From positions 1 through 64,000 of the forward strand of contig NZ_JAFKCS010000006.1 in assembly GCF_017255015.1 (NCBI RefSeq): 64,000 bases of DNA, in the 5' to 3' direction. The DNA comes from Bowmanella yangjiangensis. GTDB lineage: Bacteria; Pseudomonadota; Gammaproteobacteria; Enterobacterales; Alteromonadaceae. The translations under genes and the position numbers were made by a program. Shown here one piece after another: positions 24,659 to 33,140 of the stretch (positions are counted from its first letter, which is position 1; each line of letters starts with the position of its first letter). Below the pieces are notes generated by a model that was given only the letters and a program-made list of their open reading frames with translations, searched no databases and was not told the origin of the DNA.

Positions 24659-25489
24659 CTAGGAGTCTCGGATATTTTTAAGCCACTCTTTGGGGGATAA
24701 ACCTAATTTCTTTCTAAATATTCTTGCCAGAGCTGAGCCATGTTCATAGCCGACTTCATTGGCCACAATACTAATTGGTTTGTCATTCTTCAGAAGATTT
24801 TGCGCCAAAGCCAGACGAACATCAGTGATATAGTCCAATGGTGTCTGACCAACTGTTAACTTAAAGCTCTCAGCAAACTTAGATCGCGACATTGCAGCAA
24901 TATCGGCCAATGACTCTAGCGTCCAGTTTTCACTCGGATGCGCATGAATGGCATCTATTACCTTAGACAGTTTTGGATGAACATGCGCAGATAAAATGCC
25001 CTGGTACAATACGCCACTTTCCATGACGCTTCTTAATACCTGCAGTAGAAACACATCACTTAACTTGTCCAGCACAGCCTGTCGTCCAATTTTATTATTA
25101 AATGCCTCCTCAAAGAGCCATTCAGCAGTGCCACCAATTTTTTCAAACTTCTTCAACGGGAAATAAATGAATTGTGGAAGTGAACTAACAATGGATTGAT
25201 AATTCGCCGAATCGAATCTTACCGTTGCGCACACCAATTGAGCACTATGGGATTCATCTGATATGACTCTATGCACTGTTGGGCCTGGCAGAAAAATAAC
25301 AGAGGGCTTGTCCATCACTACCTTATGTCCTTCATTAGTCATGATGGTCAGGGTACCAGCCTGCAACAAATGGAGATGACCACTGTCTTTGCCACCTAAG
25401 GTTTGAATACCACACATGTTACCACTGAAAAAAACTTCAGTTTTGAAAGATACCCTACTTAAAATCTCACTTAGATTATCCACTGACAA
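24659..25489 (-). CDS. AraC family regulator with cupin sensor domain (first copy)
   Basis: The 276 residues have an N-terminal cupin sensor (GKDSGHLHLLQAGTLTIMT near residues 34-52) and a C-terminal AraC domain with two helix-turn-helices (WTLESLADIAAMSRSKFAES and ISIVANEVGYEHGSALARIF, about residues 190-270). It closely resembles the protein at 26324-27133 in the same order of motifs, so the two are paralogs flanking a TetR gene. Regulators with this cupin type often control detoxification or oxidoreductase genes; the target here is unknown. Confidence 0.85.
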   Translation of the reverse strand: MSVDNLSEILSRVSFKTEVFFSGNMCGIQTLGGKDSGHLHLLQAGTLTIMTNEGHKVVMDKPSVIFLPGPTVHRVISDESHSAQLVCATVRFDSANYQSIVSSLPQFIYFPLKKFEKIGGTAEWLFEEAFNNKIGRQAVLDKLSDVFLLQVLRSVMESGVLYQGILSAHVHPKLSKVIDAIHAHPSENWTLESLADIAAMSRSKFAESFKLTVGQTPLDYITDVRLALAQNLLKNDKPISIVANEVGYEHGSALARIFRKKLGLSPKEWLKNIRDS

Positions 25490-25554
25490 TTCAAACCTTT
25501 AAACACATCTAACAATAATGAGTAAGCTCTAGACAAACCCTCATTGGTTCACCT

Positions 25555-26139
25555 TCAAGTTCGATAAGCATTTAAAACTAGCATGGCGGTTGTTTTTGCA
25601 ATTTCTGCAGCATTAAGCATATTGGTGGTATGCGCACAGACAATAGCACCATCAGATAACAAGCTAAGCTGTAGTGCCACTTCATCAGGTTCACGAAGTT
25701 TAATTTCAGAAATCAACTCTGATATATACTGAAGAACCAAGCGTTTATGATTTTCACAAACAACATGAATTGGATCTGTTTTTCTCGGATATTCGGCTGA
25801 GGCATTAATGAACATACAACCGTTAAACTTGTCCGAATTGAACCACTCAGACAGCGCATCAAAATACGCTAATATTCTTGCGTACTTCGGATCACCCTCT
25901 TGCTGTTTTTCAAATTTAGCGACATATTTCTTAATCATCGCCATAAACTCAAGGTCTCGTTTATTCAACGCAGCGACAACCAATTCGTCTTTTGACTTAA
26001 AATGATTATACAAGGTTCGCTTCGCGACACCGGAATGCTCCAAGATAGTGTCTATACCAGTAATTCTGAAGCCATGCTGATAAAATAACTTTTGCGCAAC
26101 TTCAACCAACTCATCCCGTTTACTTTTCTTTACTGCCAT
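25555..26139 (-). CDS. TetR family transcriptional regulator
   Basis: I start at ATG 26139 (MAVKKSKRDELVEVAQKLF), which has an AAGGGG site, giving 194 residues; the frame is open 27 codons upstream. The N-terminal helix-turn-helix is clear: QKLFYQHGFRITGIDTIL, GVAKRTLYNHFKSKDELV (residues 13-53). The C-terminal ligand domain includes a conserved FNGCMFINASAEYP segment typical of TetR proteins that react to electrophiles. ACCTGTCTA-like motifs near its promoter may be its operators. Confidence 0.85.
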   Translation of the reverse strand: MAVKKSKRDELVEVAQKLFYQHGFRITGIDTILEHSGVAKRTLYNHFKSKDELVVAALNKRDLEFMAMIKKYVAKFEKQQEGDPKYARILAYFDALSEWFNSDKFNGCMFINASAEYPRKTDPIHVVCENHKRLVLQYISELISEIKLREPDEVALQLSLLSDGAIVCAHTTNMLNAAEIAKTTAMLVLNAYRT

Positions 26140-26280
26140 CCCCTTTTCCTTATCATTAAAAGTACACCGAACAGTATACACAACAATAACCTTGATGAAT
26201 GAGTTTAAGCAAATATCCAAGCTTTTCTTTGCTGACTAGAGTTGCAAATCCAGTTATTTTCACAGGAACATTAAGCACAA

Positions 26281-26289
26281 ACCTGTCTA
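26281..26289. promoter_or_regulatory. ACCTGTCTA-type motif near the TetR gene
   Basis: ACCTGTCTAT lies about 140 bases upstream of the TetR start, inside the short gap to the second AraC gene. Similar sequence is at 19783-19791 (reverse orientation) and 27293-27301. See the related entries; function is inferred from recurrence only. Confidence 0.25.
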
Positions 26290-26323
26290 TTATTGTCTGA
26301 GCGGCGTAAGGGTCTTCCTATCC

Positions 26324-27133
26324 TCAACGTAACGTTTGAAGCCACTCTCTGGGGGACATCCCCAGTTTCTTGCGAAAAACCCTCGCCAACGCAGAACCAT
26401 GTTCATAACCTACTTCGCCAGCTACAAATCCAATTGATTTGTTCTTCTTCAACAACTTTTGCGCCAACCCCAGTCGAATATCGGTTATATAGTCATTCGG
26501 TGTTTGGCCAATTACACGCCGAAAACTTGCTGCGAATTTAGACCGGGACATGGCTGCAATACTTGCTAGGGACTCCACTGTCCAGTTTTCGGCTGGCTTG
26601 CCATGTATGACTTCTATTACTTTTGACAACTGCGGATGGGTCGCCGCTGATAGCACACCTTGCAAAATAACACCGTTTTGTGTGGCCTCGCGCAACACCT
26701 GCAGAATGAAAATATCGCTAAGTCTCTCGATCATCGTTTGACGACCAAATCGCTCTTCGAACACCTCATTGAATAGCCATTGAATTGTATTGGTGACTGT
26801 GCTGTTTTGACATAACTCGAAATAAATGAAACTCGGCATAGCATTAACTAATGCCGCACCCATTGAATCAAGCTTAATTGCAGCACTGACCAATTTAGGC
26901 GGATCTGAGTCCTGACTAACTAATGTGTGAATACAGTTAGAAGGAAAGAACAGCACACACGGCTTACACACATCTAATTTCCGGTGCCCACGGCATGTCA
27001 GGCTGAGCGAACCAGACTCAATTAAATGGATAAATCCACTCCCATCAAAGTGTTTAGTCCCATACAACTCTCCAGCAAAAACCACATCAGCTTGCAGAGA
27101 AATCTGGCTCAGGATTTCATTTAATGTATCCAT
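26324..27133 (-). CDS. AraC family regulator with cupin sensor domain (second copy)
   Basis: A 269-residue paralog of the regulator at 24659-25489. The N-terminal cupin part (GSGFIHLIESGSLSLTCRG near residues 31-49) is diverged, but the AraC DNA-binding half is nearly the same: WTVESLASIAAMSRSKFAAS, IGQTPNDYITDIRLGLAQKL and VGYEHGSALARVFRKKLGMS. Two copies around a TetR gene suggest a local duplication. It is transcribed away from the long gene-free stretch to its right, where its promoter should lie. Confidence 0.85.
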   Translation of the reverse strand: MDTLNEILSQISLQADVVFAGELYGTKHFDGSGFIHLIESGSLSLTCRGHRKLDVCKPCVLFFPSNCIHTLVSQDSDPPKLVSAAIKLDSMGAALVNAMPSFIYFELCQNSTVTNTIQWLFNEVFEERFGRQTMIERLSDIFILQVLREATQNGVILQGVLSAATHPQLSKVIEVIHGKPAENWTVESLASIAAMSRSKFAASFRRVIGQTPNDYITDIRLGLAQKLLKKNKSIGFVAGEVGYEHGSALARVFRKKLGMSPREWLQTLR

Positions 27134-28025
27134 ATCCGCAACCTCAATTAATTCTAACGATAAGAAACTTTACGCCCCTTACCATGTTCCCTTTCCGGGG
27201 TTATTAAAAAAGTATGCCTGGCAACATCAAATGTTTGATATGGCAATAAACACTTATGTCAAGCTCATAAATCCACACACAAAGTATACACACCTGTCTA
27301 CATAAATAAAGGCGAAAGACGAAAATTTAAATCCCAATATATCAATGTGTTATAAAATCAAGGCAGAAAAAGCCAAGAAAAATGGCTAGCCAAGTAAACA
27401 ATTTTGTCTACATTTATTTTCAGAAGGAAATTGATAAGATGAACGATTAATGGCGAACTAATCAACCTATTAGCTAGCAGCACAGTAGCAACGCGGACCA
27501 CAACAACATCCCCACTACCTATTCATTGTGTTGGTGATTGACCCAAGGAGAAATGACCTTAAGAAATTGCAAGAACACCCGTACCCATCTGTTTTGAGCG
27601 GAGTATTTGACTGCCTTTACGGCTCGACCTGCAATAAAGCCCAGCATTTCAGGCCGGCATTATTTAATTGCTCATACCTTGGCCATTTTATGCGATTCAT
27701 AACCTTGCCCACTGCGGCAGTCCGCGCCGTATGGATTGGCATAAACCTGTTTCGACATGCCACCACTGCTCATTTTACAGGCAAAAAAGGTAAAAAAAGC
27801 TGGCCAAGACAACCCTCCTCAACTAGCCAACAGGAGTTAACAAAATGCATACAGATCTGTACACATAAAAAATACAAACCCAAGAAAAATAAGCATTATC
27901 TCATTGTTTTAAATGAACATTAACTTAACTTCAACATCTCAAAGAAACAAACAAGGATTAAATACATTATTGTGCAAAATACGCCAAACAAAGTGAAATC
28001 CCCCGCCAAAGACGGGGGTAAGTAT
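27134..28025. other. 890-bp gene-poor region upstream of the second AraC gene
   Basis: No gene is supported here. A 131-codon plus-strand frame (27528-27923) has no recognisable domain, an atypical composition and no good ribosome site. The region is A+T-rich and contains two similar segments, TGTCTACATAAATAAA (27295-27310) and TGTCTACATTTATTTT (27405-27420), which look like repeated regulator sites for the AraC or TetR proteins. Confidence 0.4.
28000..28018 (-). terminator. Hairpin after the AhpD-like gene
   Basis: CCCCCG (28000-28005) pairs with CGGGGG (28013-28018). On the minus strand it lies just after the stop of the AhpD-like gene and is followed by a modest T-rich stretch, so it probably ends that transcript. 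Confidence 0.5.
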
Positions 28026-28568
28026 TTAGTTTGGATTGACAACAGGAAAGTCTATATCCGTTTTCATTACTTCATTGATGTAATTTGTCCAGGTATTGAG
28101 AGCAACATGTTGAACAATTTCAATGAGTTGATCTTCGCTATAACCAGCGGAGCGCACAGCTTCAAGATCATCCGCACTCACTTGTCCTCGGTTTCGAGCG
28201 ACTTTAGCAGCGAAATTAACTGCAGCATCGGCAATGGTGTCTTGTGAACCTCCTTTGCGGTTCAACAATATTTCGGCATCAGACAACTTGGCCAAATTTT
28301 TGGCTAAATATGTATGTGCAGACAGGCAATAGGAACAACCGTTAATTTCCGCAACAACAAGGGCAATCCTCTCACGGGTTGCAGCCGATAGATTGCCTTT
28401 AGACAATGCGCCGGACATTGCAAGATACCCCTCCAACGCCACTGGGCTTTTAGATACCAGGCGGAACAAATTAGGTACGACGCCTAACTGTTGGTTGACA
28501 GCTTCAAGCATGGCTTGGGATTGTTCGGGTGCTTCGGCAATAGATTTAGGAATAGTAATACGTGACAT
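28026..28568 (-). CDS. AhpD-like carboxymuconolactone decarboxylase family protein
   Basis: The 180-residue protein has the CMD/AhpD core with INGCSYCLSAH: Cys78, Cys81 and His85, the redox-active pair and proton-relay residue. Such proteins act as peroxidase-related thiol proteins. The rest is helical, ending with VALNTWTNYINEV. It is divergent from a LysR gene 111 bases away, the usual arrangement of a LysR regulator and its target. Confidence 0.88.
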   Translation of the reverse strand: MSRITIPKSIAEAPEQSQAMLEAVNQQLGVVPNLFRLVSKSPVALEGYLAMSGALSKGNLSAATRERIALVVAEINGCSYCLSAHTYLAKNLAKLSDAEILLNRKGGSQDTIADAAVNFAAKVARNRGQVSADDLEAVRSAGYSEDQLIEIVQHVALNTWTNYINEVMKTDIDFPVVNPN

Positions 28569-28679
28569 GATTGGCTCCTCTTTGGTTAAACATTCGTGTC
28601 GACCTTATAGTAGTTGTGCTTATAATGATTAAATAGAGGGCTTTTATAGCTAGCACTTAGCCAATTTATGGGGAAATAG

Positions 28680-29603
28680 ATGGACCGTATCAATGCAATG
28701 ATGGTGTTCAACGCTGTGGTAGAAGCCGGGAGCTTTTCTGCAGCCGGCCGCAAACTGGGTAAACCTCAAACCACAGTCAGTCGGCAAGTTAAAGAGTTGG
28801 AGGATTATCTAGGGGCGCCACTTATTATTCGTTCTACTCGTAGCCTCAGCCTTACGGAAACAGGCCAGGACTATCTTGAGTCAAGCCGACAGGTCCTCGC
28901 ACTGGTGGGCGAAATGGAGCGAGCGGCCTCTGGTGAATACGTTCAACCTAAAGGGAATTTAACTATTACCGCCCCAGTTGTATTTGGCCAACGCCACGTT
29001 TTGCCTTTGGTTACCGAGTTTTTGAAGCACTATCCTGAGGTTAACTTGAGATTGGTGCTGGCTGATCAGCATATGCACCTGTATGAAGATTTCGTAGACA
29101 TTGCAATACGCATAGGAAAGCTGCCGGATAGTAATCTTATCGCCAAACGAGTTGGAGAAGTGACTAAGGTGGTTTGTGCCAGCCCTGGCTATATCCAAAG
29201 CCACGGGACACCTCATAAACCTGAGGATCTGAGCACACATCAATGCATCTCTTTTGAAGGACTTGACTCACCAAATGAGTGGATTTTTAGCAAAAATGAC
29301 AAGCCCTTCAGTGTCAGAGTGAATCCAAGAGTTCGCCTTAATTCAATAGAAGCAGCGATTACCATGGCTAAGGAAGGACTTGGGATCACGCGCTTACTTT
29401 CCTACCAGGTATCTCCCAGCATTAATGATGGCAGTCTGCTGGAACTACTCACATCTTATCGCCCACTTTCCTGGCCAGTGAGTGTGGTGTTTATTCGTCA
29501 AGGTGCGACACCTATGAAAGTCCGACGTTTTGTTGATTTCATTGTTCCCCGACTCAGACAAGTATTGGTGGACATGCAATCATCTTCCATTGGTAGCCGT
29601 TGA
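28680..29603 (+). CDS. LysR family transcriptional regulator
   Basis: The 307 residues start with the LysR helix-turn-helix (MMVFNAVVEAGSFSAAGRKL, then QTTVSRQVKELEDYLGAPL, residues 7-47) and continue with a substrate-binding effector domain (GNLTITAPVVFGQRHVLPLV at about 96). It is divergent from the AhpD-like gene, its most likely target. Its 3' end faces the PNPOx-like gene with only four bases between, a convergent pair. Confidence 0.9.
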   Translation: MDRINAMMVFNAVVEAGSFSAAGRKLGKPQTTVSRQVKELEDYLGAPLIIRSTRSLSLTETGQDYLESSRQVLALVGEMERAASGEYVQPKGNLTITAPVVFGQRHVLPLVTEFLKHYPEVNLRLVLADQHMHLYEDFVDIAIRIGKLPDSNLIAKRVGEVTKVVCASPGYIQSHGTPHKPEDLSTHQCISFEGLDSPNEWIFSKNDKPFSVRVNPRVRLNSIEAAITMAKEGLGITRLLSYQVSPSINDGSLLELLTSYRPLSWPVSVVFIRQGATPMKVRRFVDFIVPRLRQVLVDMQSSSIGSR

Positions 29604-29607
29604 CTGG

Positions 29608-30594
29608 CTACCATGTACCCATTTTCGTTGAATAGGGTGAAATATCAGCGAAACGAAAGCGGCTGGACATCGCATATCGCCGATGTATGACTCTTGCTAT
29701 GTCAAACTTCCAAACTAACTGCGCCCCTGACGGCCAATTGCCAGGGTCCTCTTCCCACAGGATTCGTGCGCTTCCTGTTATATGTACCAATTCTCCCGTT
29801 GAAAAATTGGCAAACAAAAGTCCTACCTTGGGATTTACCTGGATGTTACCTAACGTGTTGAAATAGTTATTCCCCGGCCAGTCGGGGATGAATAAGCTGT
29901 GTTCAGAAGCCTTAATGAATCCAGGTAATCCGCCCCGATGTGATACATCCACGGCTTTTGCCAATGCAGGACGAACGGAATCGTCTGCATAACTGACCAC
30001 AAAGAAAGTGTGTGCCTGTCTCACTAATACCAGGGTCTGTGCGTCCAGGCTGTCTGTTTCCCTGAACTCCGTCATTGCTTGCTTAGGAGGCAAAACCGGC
30101 AGTTGCTGCTGAATATATTTAGGGCAGTTTCCAAAAGCTTGAACCACCTTAATTCGATGACAACTATTGTTACTTGCCAGGAGTTCGCCATTCAGTCGAT
30201 TACGACGACGAGTCTGAAAATCAATACCTAGTATCCCAACGCCAGCTCCTTGATTGAATCCCCGCAGTACGGGATCATCGACGGCAATACTCGCATTAAT
30301 ATCCAGATAGTTAGGATTGGGACTTGATAAGAAGCCCTGGCGACCCTCGATTATGCTACCCCAGGGATTGCCCTGCTGATCAATGGTTCCCACCACAAGC
30401 AAGGGTAACGCTGCATAGAATTCCTGGTGTTGAGATGTTAAGTGATCCTGAATTACACGTCTTCCGTGCCGTTCCATATGGTCTAAGACACCTGCCCTTC
30501 TGTGCATATAGCGCTCTCCTGCGTGCCACACCGACTCAGCGATATAACCACCGATTGCCTCGAACGGAGGTCGATTATCAAGATCTTTGCTCAT
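29608..30594 (-). CDS. Pyridoxamine 5'-phosphate oxidase family flavoprotein
   Basis: A 328-residue protein of the PNPOx-like FMN-binding split-barrel type, with SQHQEFYAALPLLVVGTID and GNPWGSIIEGRQGFLSSPN near residues 50-95, and a second barrel-like half with DWPGNNYFNTLGNIQVNP. The length indicates two split-barrel units in one chain, a group of unknown substrate. It runs convergent with the LysR gene. Confidence 0.8.
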   Translation of the reverse strand: MSKDLDNRPPFEAIGGYIAESVWHAGERYMHRRAGVLDHMERHGRRVIQDHLTSQHQEFYAALPLLVVGTIDQQGNPWGSIIEGRQGFLSSPNPNYLDINASIAVDDPVLRGFNQGAGVGILGIDFQTRRRNRLNGELLASNNSCHRIKVVQAFGNCPKYIQQQLPVLPPKQAMTEFRETDSLDAQTLVLVRQAHTFFVVSYADDSVRPALAKAVDVSHRGGLPGFIKASEHSLFIPDWPGNNYFNTLGNIQVNPKVGLLFANFSTGELVHITGSARILWEEDPGNWPSGAQLVWKFDIARVIHRRYAMSSRFRFADISPYSTKMGTW

Positions 30595-30835
30595 TTCACT
30601 TACCCTTGGCTATTGCTACCGGCTTTTCTGCTGCGCAGAGTAGCCACATGAGCTACCGAAAACCGGCAAAACAGAAATCTGAGTCGGGCATATTAAATCG
30701 CCACACTCGGGGGGATAAGTCTGCAACTATTGTTAGCAGCTATTCATCTGCCGGTTAGCGGTCATCTAAGTAGAGGGGCCAACTCAACGCTGGCGTAGTG
30801 CGAGGTTTTCAGAGTGAGGCCGCTAAAGGAATGCC

Positions 30836-31045
30836 TCACTCATGATTCACATACTCAAAGATATCTCCCGGCTGACAATCAAGCTCCTGGCAGATTCGCT
30901 CCAAAGTGGAAAATCGCACACCTTTGACCTTGCCCGTTCGTAGCAGAGATAAATTCTGCTCAGTGATCCCCACAGCTTCAGCCAAATCTTTGCCTCGCAT
31001 TTTTCGTTTCGCCAGCATGACATCCAGATTTACCACAATCGGCAT
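30836..31045 (-). CDS. XRE-type small transcriptional regulator
   Basis: A 69-residue Cro/C1-like protein: MLAKRKMRGKDLAEAVGITE, then QNLSLLRTGKVKGVRFSTLE and CQELDCQPGDIFEY. This small YozG-like type is usually encoded next to DUF2975 membrane proteins, as here, 9 bases downstream of one. Together they form a two-gene unit whose role is unknown. Confidence 0.88.
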   Translation of the reverse strand: MPIVVNLDVMLAKRKMRGKDLAEAVGITEQNLSLLRTGKVKGVRFSTLERICQELDCQPGDIFEYVNHE

Positions 31046-31054
31046 GTGGACTCC

Positions 31055-31588
31055 TTACACAAACTGCTTATTTTCATTGTCCAACTGACAACCTTTTACC
31101 AATAAATCACTCATCACCCAAAGGATCATGGCCAGTACCAGCACTTTCACCTCTGCGCTTCCGAGCATGAAGGACAGTACTTTTTGTCCGGGTGGATGAT
31201 TCCAAGACAGCAAAAGGCTTGAAAGCGCAAAATGCAGCGGCTTAACTACAGCTTGAATCAACAAAAGAACGGCGAACACGCGTAAATAGCGGCTATTGTC
31301 GAGAGTAAACAGTTCTCCTCTGGCAAAGTTACTGAATGCGCGGCGCAAATAGTGTAATCCGACCAGCCCAACCCCAAGGTACAGCACGGTAATGCCCCAC
31401 ACCCCGTACCATTGCCAGGATACGACACTCTGCCACTGAATGGGCAAATTCAGACTTTGTCTGGCCAAATGAGCAAAAGAACCCAGGTCAAACAGATAGT
31501 AAATCGACGCGGCCGGTGCAATAACCAGCAATAACATACAGCCCCAGGCAATCAGCATTGAACAATGACGACTCATTAACTTCCCCAA
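31055..31588 (-). CDS. DUF2975 membrane protein
   Basis: The 177-residue protein has four hydrophobic helices (about residues 12-30, 58-78, 98-120 and 145-165), with FARGELFTLDNSRYLRVFAV in the cytoplasmic loop typical of DUF2975. It is paired with the XRE regulator, the standard partnership for this family, suggesting the membrane protein signals to or is controlled by the regulator. Confidence 0.82.
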   Translation of the reverse strand: MGKLMSRHCSMLIAWGCMLLLVIAPAASIYYLFDLGSFAHLARQSLNLPIQWQSVVSWQWYGVWGITVLYLGVGLVGLHYLRRAFSNFARGELFTLDNSRYLRVFAVLLLIQAVVKPLHFALSSLLLSWNHPPGQKVLSFMLGSAEVKVLVLAMILWVMSDLLVKGCQLDNENKQFV

Positions 31589-31657
31589 ATAAATTTGATT
31601 GTTTTGGAATGATAAATTATCGTTTTACTTTAATTTTTGTCAAGAAAGTAAAAATCC

Positions 31658-32014
31658 ATGTTCAAACCATTATTGACGACCAGTGTATTAACCATGCTGA
31701 TGTTTACCGCTTCTCCAAGTCAGGCACTCAGCATGGCGCAGTTTGTTAGTATCTGTGAATCCGCATCGGGTAAGTGCCGCGAGCATCCGACTGTGCAAGC
31801 CTACGTAGGAGGCGCACTGGATCTGCTGGCGACCTTAAATGAGCACACCCATTATCTAAGCGCGTTGTATTGCAAAGACCCCAAAACCCTCTTCAACGTG
31901 CCGGTGATTATTGATTTTATGCAGACGAATGCTGATAGAAGCTCCAATCAGAATGCGATGTTGCTGGTAGTTAGGTACTTTGAAGCTCATGGAGGTTGTA
32001 GTGAAAATTCGTGA
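31658..32014 (+). CDS. Rap1a/Tai-like secreted protein
   Basis: The 118-residue protein has a signal peptide (ending SPSQA, residue 22) and a compact mature part with four cysteines: FVSICES, GKCREHP, LYCKDP and HGGCSE. The pattern, with a central AYVGGALDLLATL helix and C-terminal helix LLVVRYFEAHGGC, fits the Rap1a/Tai family, which includes type VI secretion immunity proteins. No toxin gene is nearby, so a true immunity role is uncertain. The next small lipoprotein overlaps its end by 14 bases. Confidence 0.65.
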   Translation: MFKPLLTTSVLTMLMFTASPSQALSMAQFVSICESASGKCREHPTVQAYVGGALDLLATLNEHTHYLSALYCKDPKTLFNVPVIIDFMQTNADRSSNQNAMLLVVRYFEAHGGCSENS

Positions 32015-32231
32015 CCTGATAAGTGCAAGTCTGTTGCTGACACTAGGTGCCTGCAGCAATAAAGGGCTGTATGACAATCTGCGTCTACAACAACGTCATG
32101 AGTGCATGAAGCAACCGCCAACCACTAACGACAAATGTCTTGAAGACGCCAATAAGTCTTATGCAGAATATCAGCGTGAACGTGAGGAGGCCTTAAAAGC
32201 GCCTCCACAGAAGAATAAGCCTGGCTTGTAA
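32001..32231 (+). CDS. Small lipoprotein
   Basis: I choose the GTG at 32001, five bases after a GGAGG site, giving 76 residues. The lipobox LLTLGAC near residue 17 predicts a lipid anchor at Cys. The mature part is highly charged and helical (LRLQQRHECMKQP, YAEYQREREEALKAPP) with two further cysteines. It overlaps the Rap1a-like gene by 14 bases, so the two are translated together. No function can be assigned. Confidence 0.65.
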   Translation: MKIRDLISASLLLTLGACSNKGLYDNLRLQQRHECMKQPPTTNDKCLEDANKSYAEYQREREEALKAPPQKNKPGL

Positions 32232-32448
32232 CCAGATTCACAGCAGTTTTATACAGATAAGACTCAGGGCGCTTAATACAATCGAGTTGCTCTGATTGCA
32301 GAATGCGCACGTAGGTATCTTGTACCACGTCTTCTATCTCTCTGGCAGGAACAAAGCGTCCTACTACCCTTTCAAGACTTGATCTCATGGCGACAAAGGC
32401 AGTGCTAATGGCATGCTTCTTTTGCAAAAATTCACTCATCCAGAACAA
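32125..32448 (-). pseudogene. Truncated ECF sigma factor gene
   Basis: From ATG 32448 (or the Met four codons in) the frame encodes sigma-70 region 2: VAMRSSLERVVGRFVP, REIEDVVQDTYVRIL and KRPESYLYKTAVNLVT. The similarity stops near 32236, where the frame runs antisense into the lipoprotein gene. Region 4 for promoter -35 recognition is therefore missing. It looks like the 5' end of an ECF sigma gene cut by a rearrangement that brought in the lipoprotein segment. It should not be functional. Confidence 0.7.
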
Positions 32449-32525
32449 GACGACTGGCAGAGCAATTTCCGCCAGTCATTTTATGTCTGATCTGTGACAG
32501 ATTTATGTATCACAGCAGGTGAAAA

Positions 32526-32544
32526 CCACCAGCAAAGCTGGTGG
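32526..32544 (-). terminator. Orphan hairpin terminator
   Basis: CCACCAGC and GCTGGTGG with a three-base loop are followed on the minus strand by TTTT. No minus-strand gene precedes it now (the VOC gene to the right is on the plus strand), so it may be left over from an earlier arrangement. Confidence 0.45.
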
Positions 32545-32670
32545 GAAATGGAATGATTAAATGCTTGAAGTGTACTTCACAAAAAATCAGCGCTGTTGTC
32601 GATTGTGCAACATGGTTTACGACTATAAGACGCAAACCCTATCTAATCTCAATGTAACAAGGAGCATACT

Positions 32671-33081
32671 ATGTCGAAGATGATTTTTGTGAACCTGCCG
32701 GTCAGCGATCTCAGTGCCTCAATGGCGTTTTACACTGCGCTGGGCTTTACCAACAATCCCCAGTTTACCGACGAGACCGCCGCTTGCATGGTGTGGAGTG
32801 AGAGTATTTACGTCATGCTGCTGACCCATGCCAAGTGGGCCAGTTTTACCAGTCGGCCTTTGCCGGCAAAAGGGGCGAGCGAAGTGATGCTGGCCATCAC
32901 CTGTGACAGTCATGCCAGTGTTGATGCCATGAACCAGGCGGCCGGCAAACATGGCGGCACGGCCGATGTGAATCCGATGCAAGATATGGGGTTTATGTAC
33001 AGCAGAGCGCTAGCCGATCTAGATGGGCATATTTGGGAAGCATTCTGGATGGATCCTGCTGCGGTAGCAGGGGCAGCCTAA
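32671..33081 (+). CDS. VOC (glyoxalase-like) family protein
   Basis: The 136-residue cytoplasmic protein has the typical VOC start MIFVNLPVSDLSASMAFYTALGF and ends with DLDGHIWEAFWMDP. It is of the PhnB-related group often annotated as lactoylglutathione lyase-like, with no specific substrate known (quoted parts: FVNLPVSDL, AFYTALGF). It is preceded by an AAGGAG site and followed by a good terminator, so it is a single-gene unit. Confidence 0.88.
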   Translation: MSKMIFVNLPVSDLSASMAFYTALGFTNNPQFTDETAACMVWSESIYVMLLTHAKWASFTSRPLPAKGASEVMLAITCDSHASVDAMNQAAGKHGGTADVNPMQDMGFMYSRALADLDGHIWEAFWMDPAAVAGAA

Positions 33082-33091
33082 ATAAGTTAAA

Positions 33092-33119
33092 GGCCGGCAT
33101 TCCTATAAGGAATCCGGCC
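33092..33119 (+). terminator. Terminator after the VOC gene
   Basis: GGCCGGCATTCC and GGAATCCGGCC pair with one mismatch around a short loop, followed by ATTTCTTT. It also can serve the minus-strand DUF6746 gene that ends at 33141. Confidence 0.65.
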
Positions 33120-33140
33120 ATTTCTTTGTCAAAACAGTAC

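Noticed and set aside
27528-27923. A 131-codon frame in the gene-poor region
   Set aside because: No domain, no good ribosome site and an odd composition; treated as non-coding.
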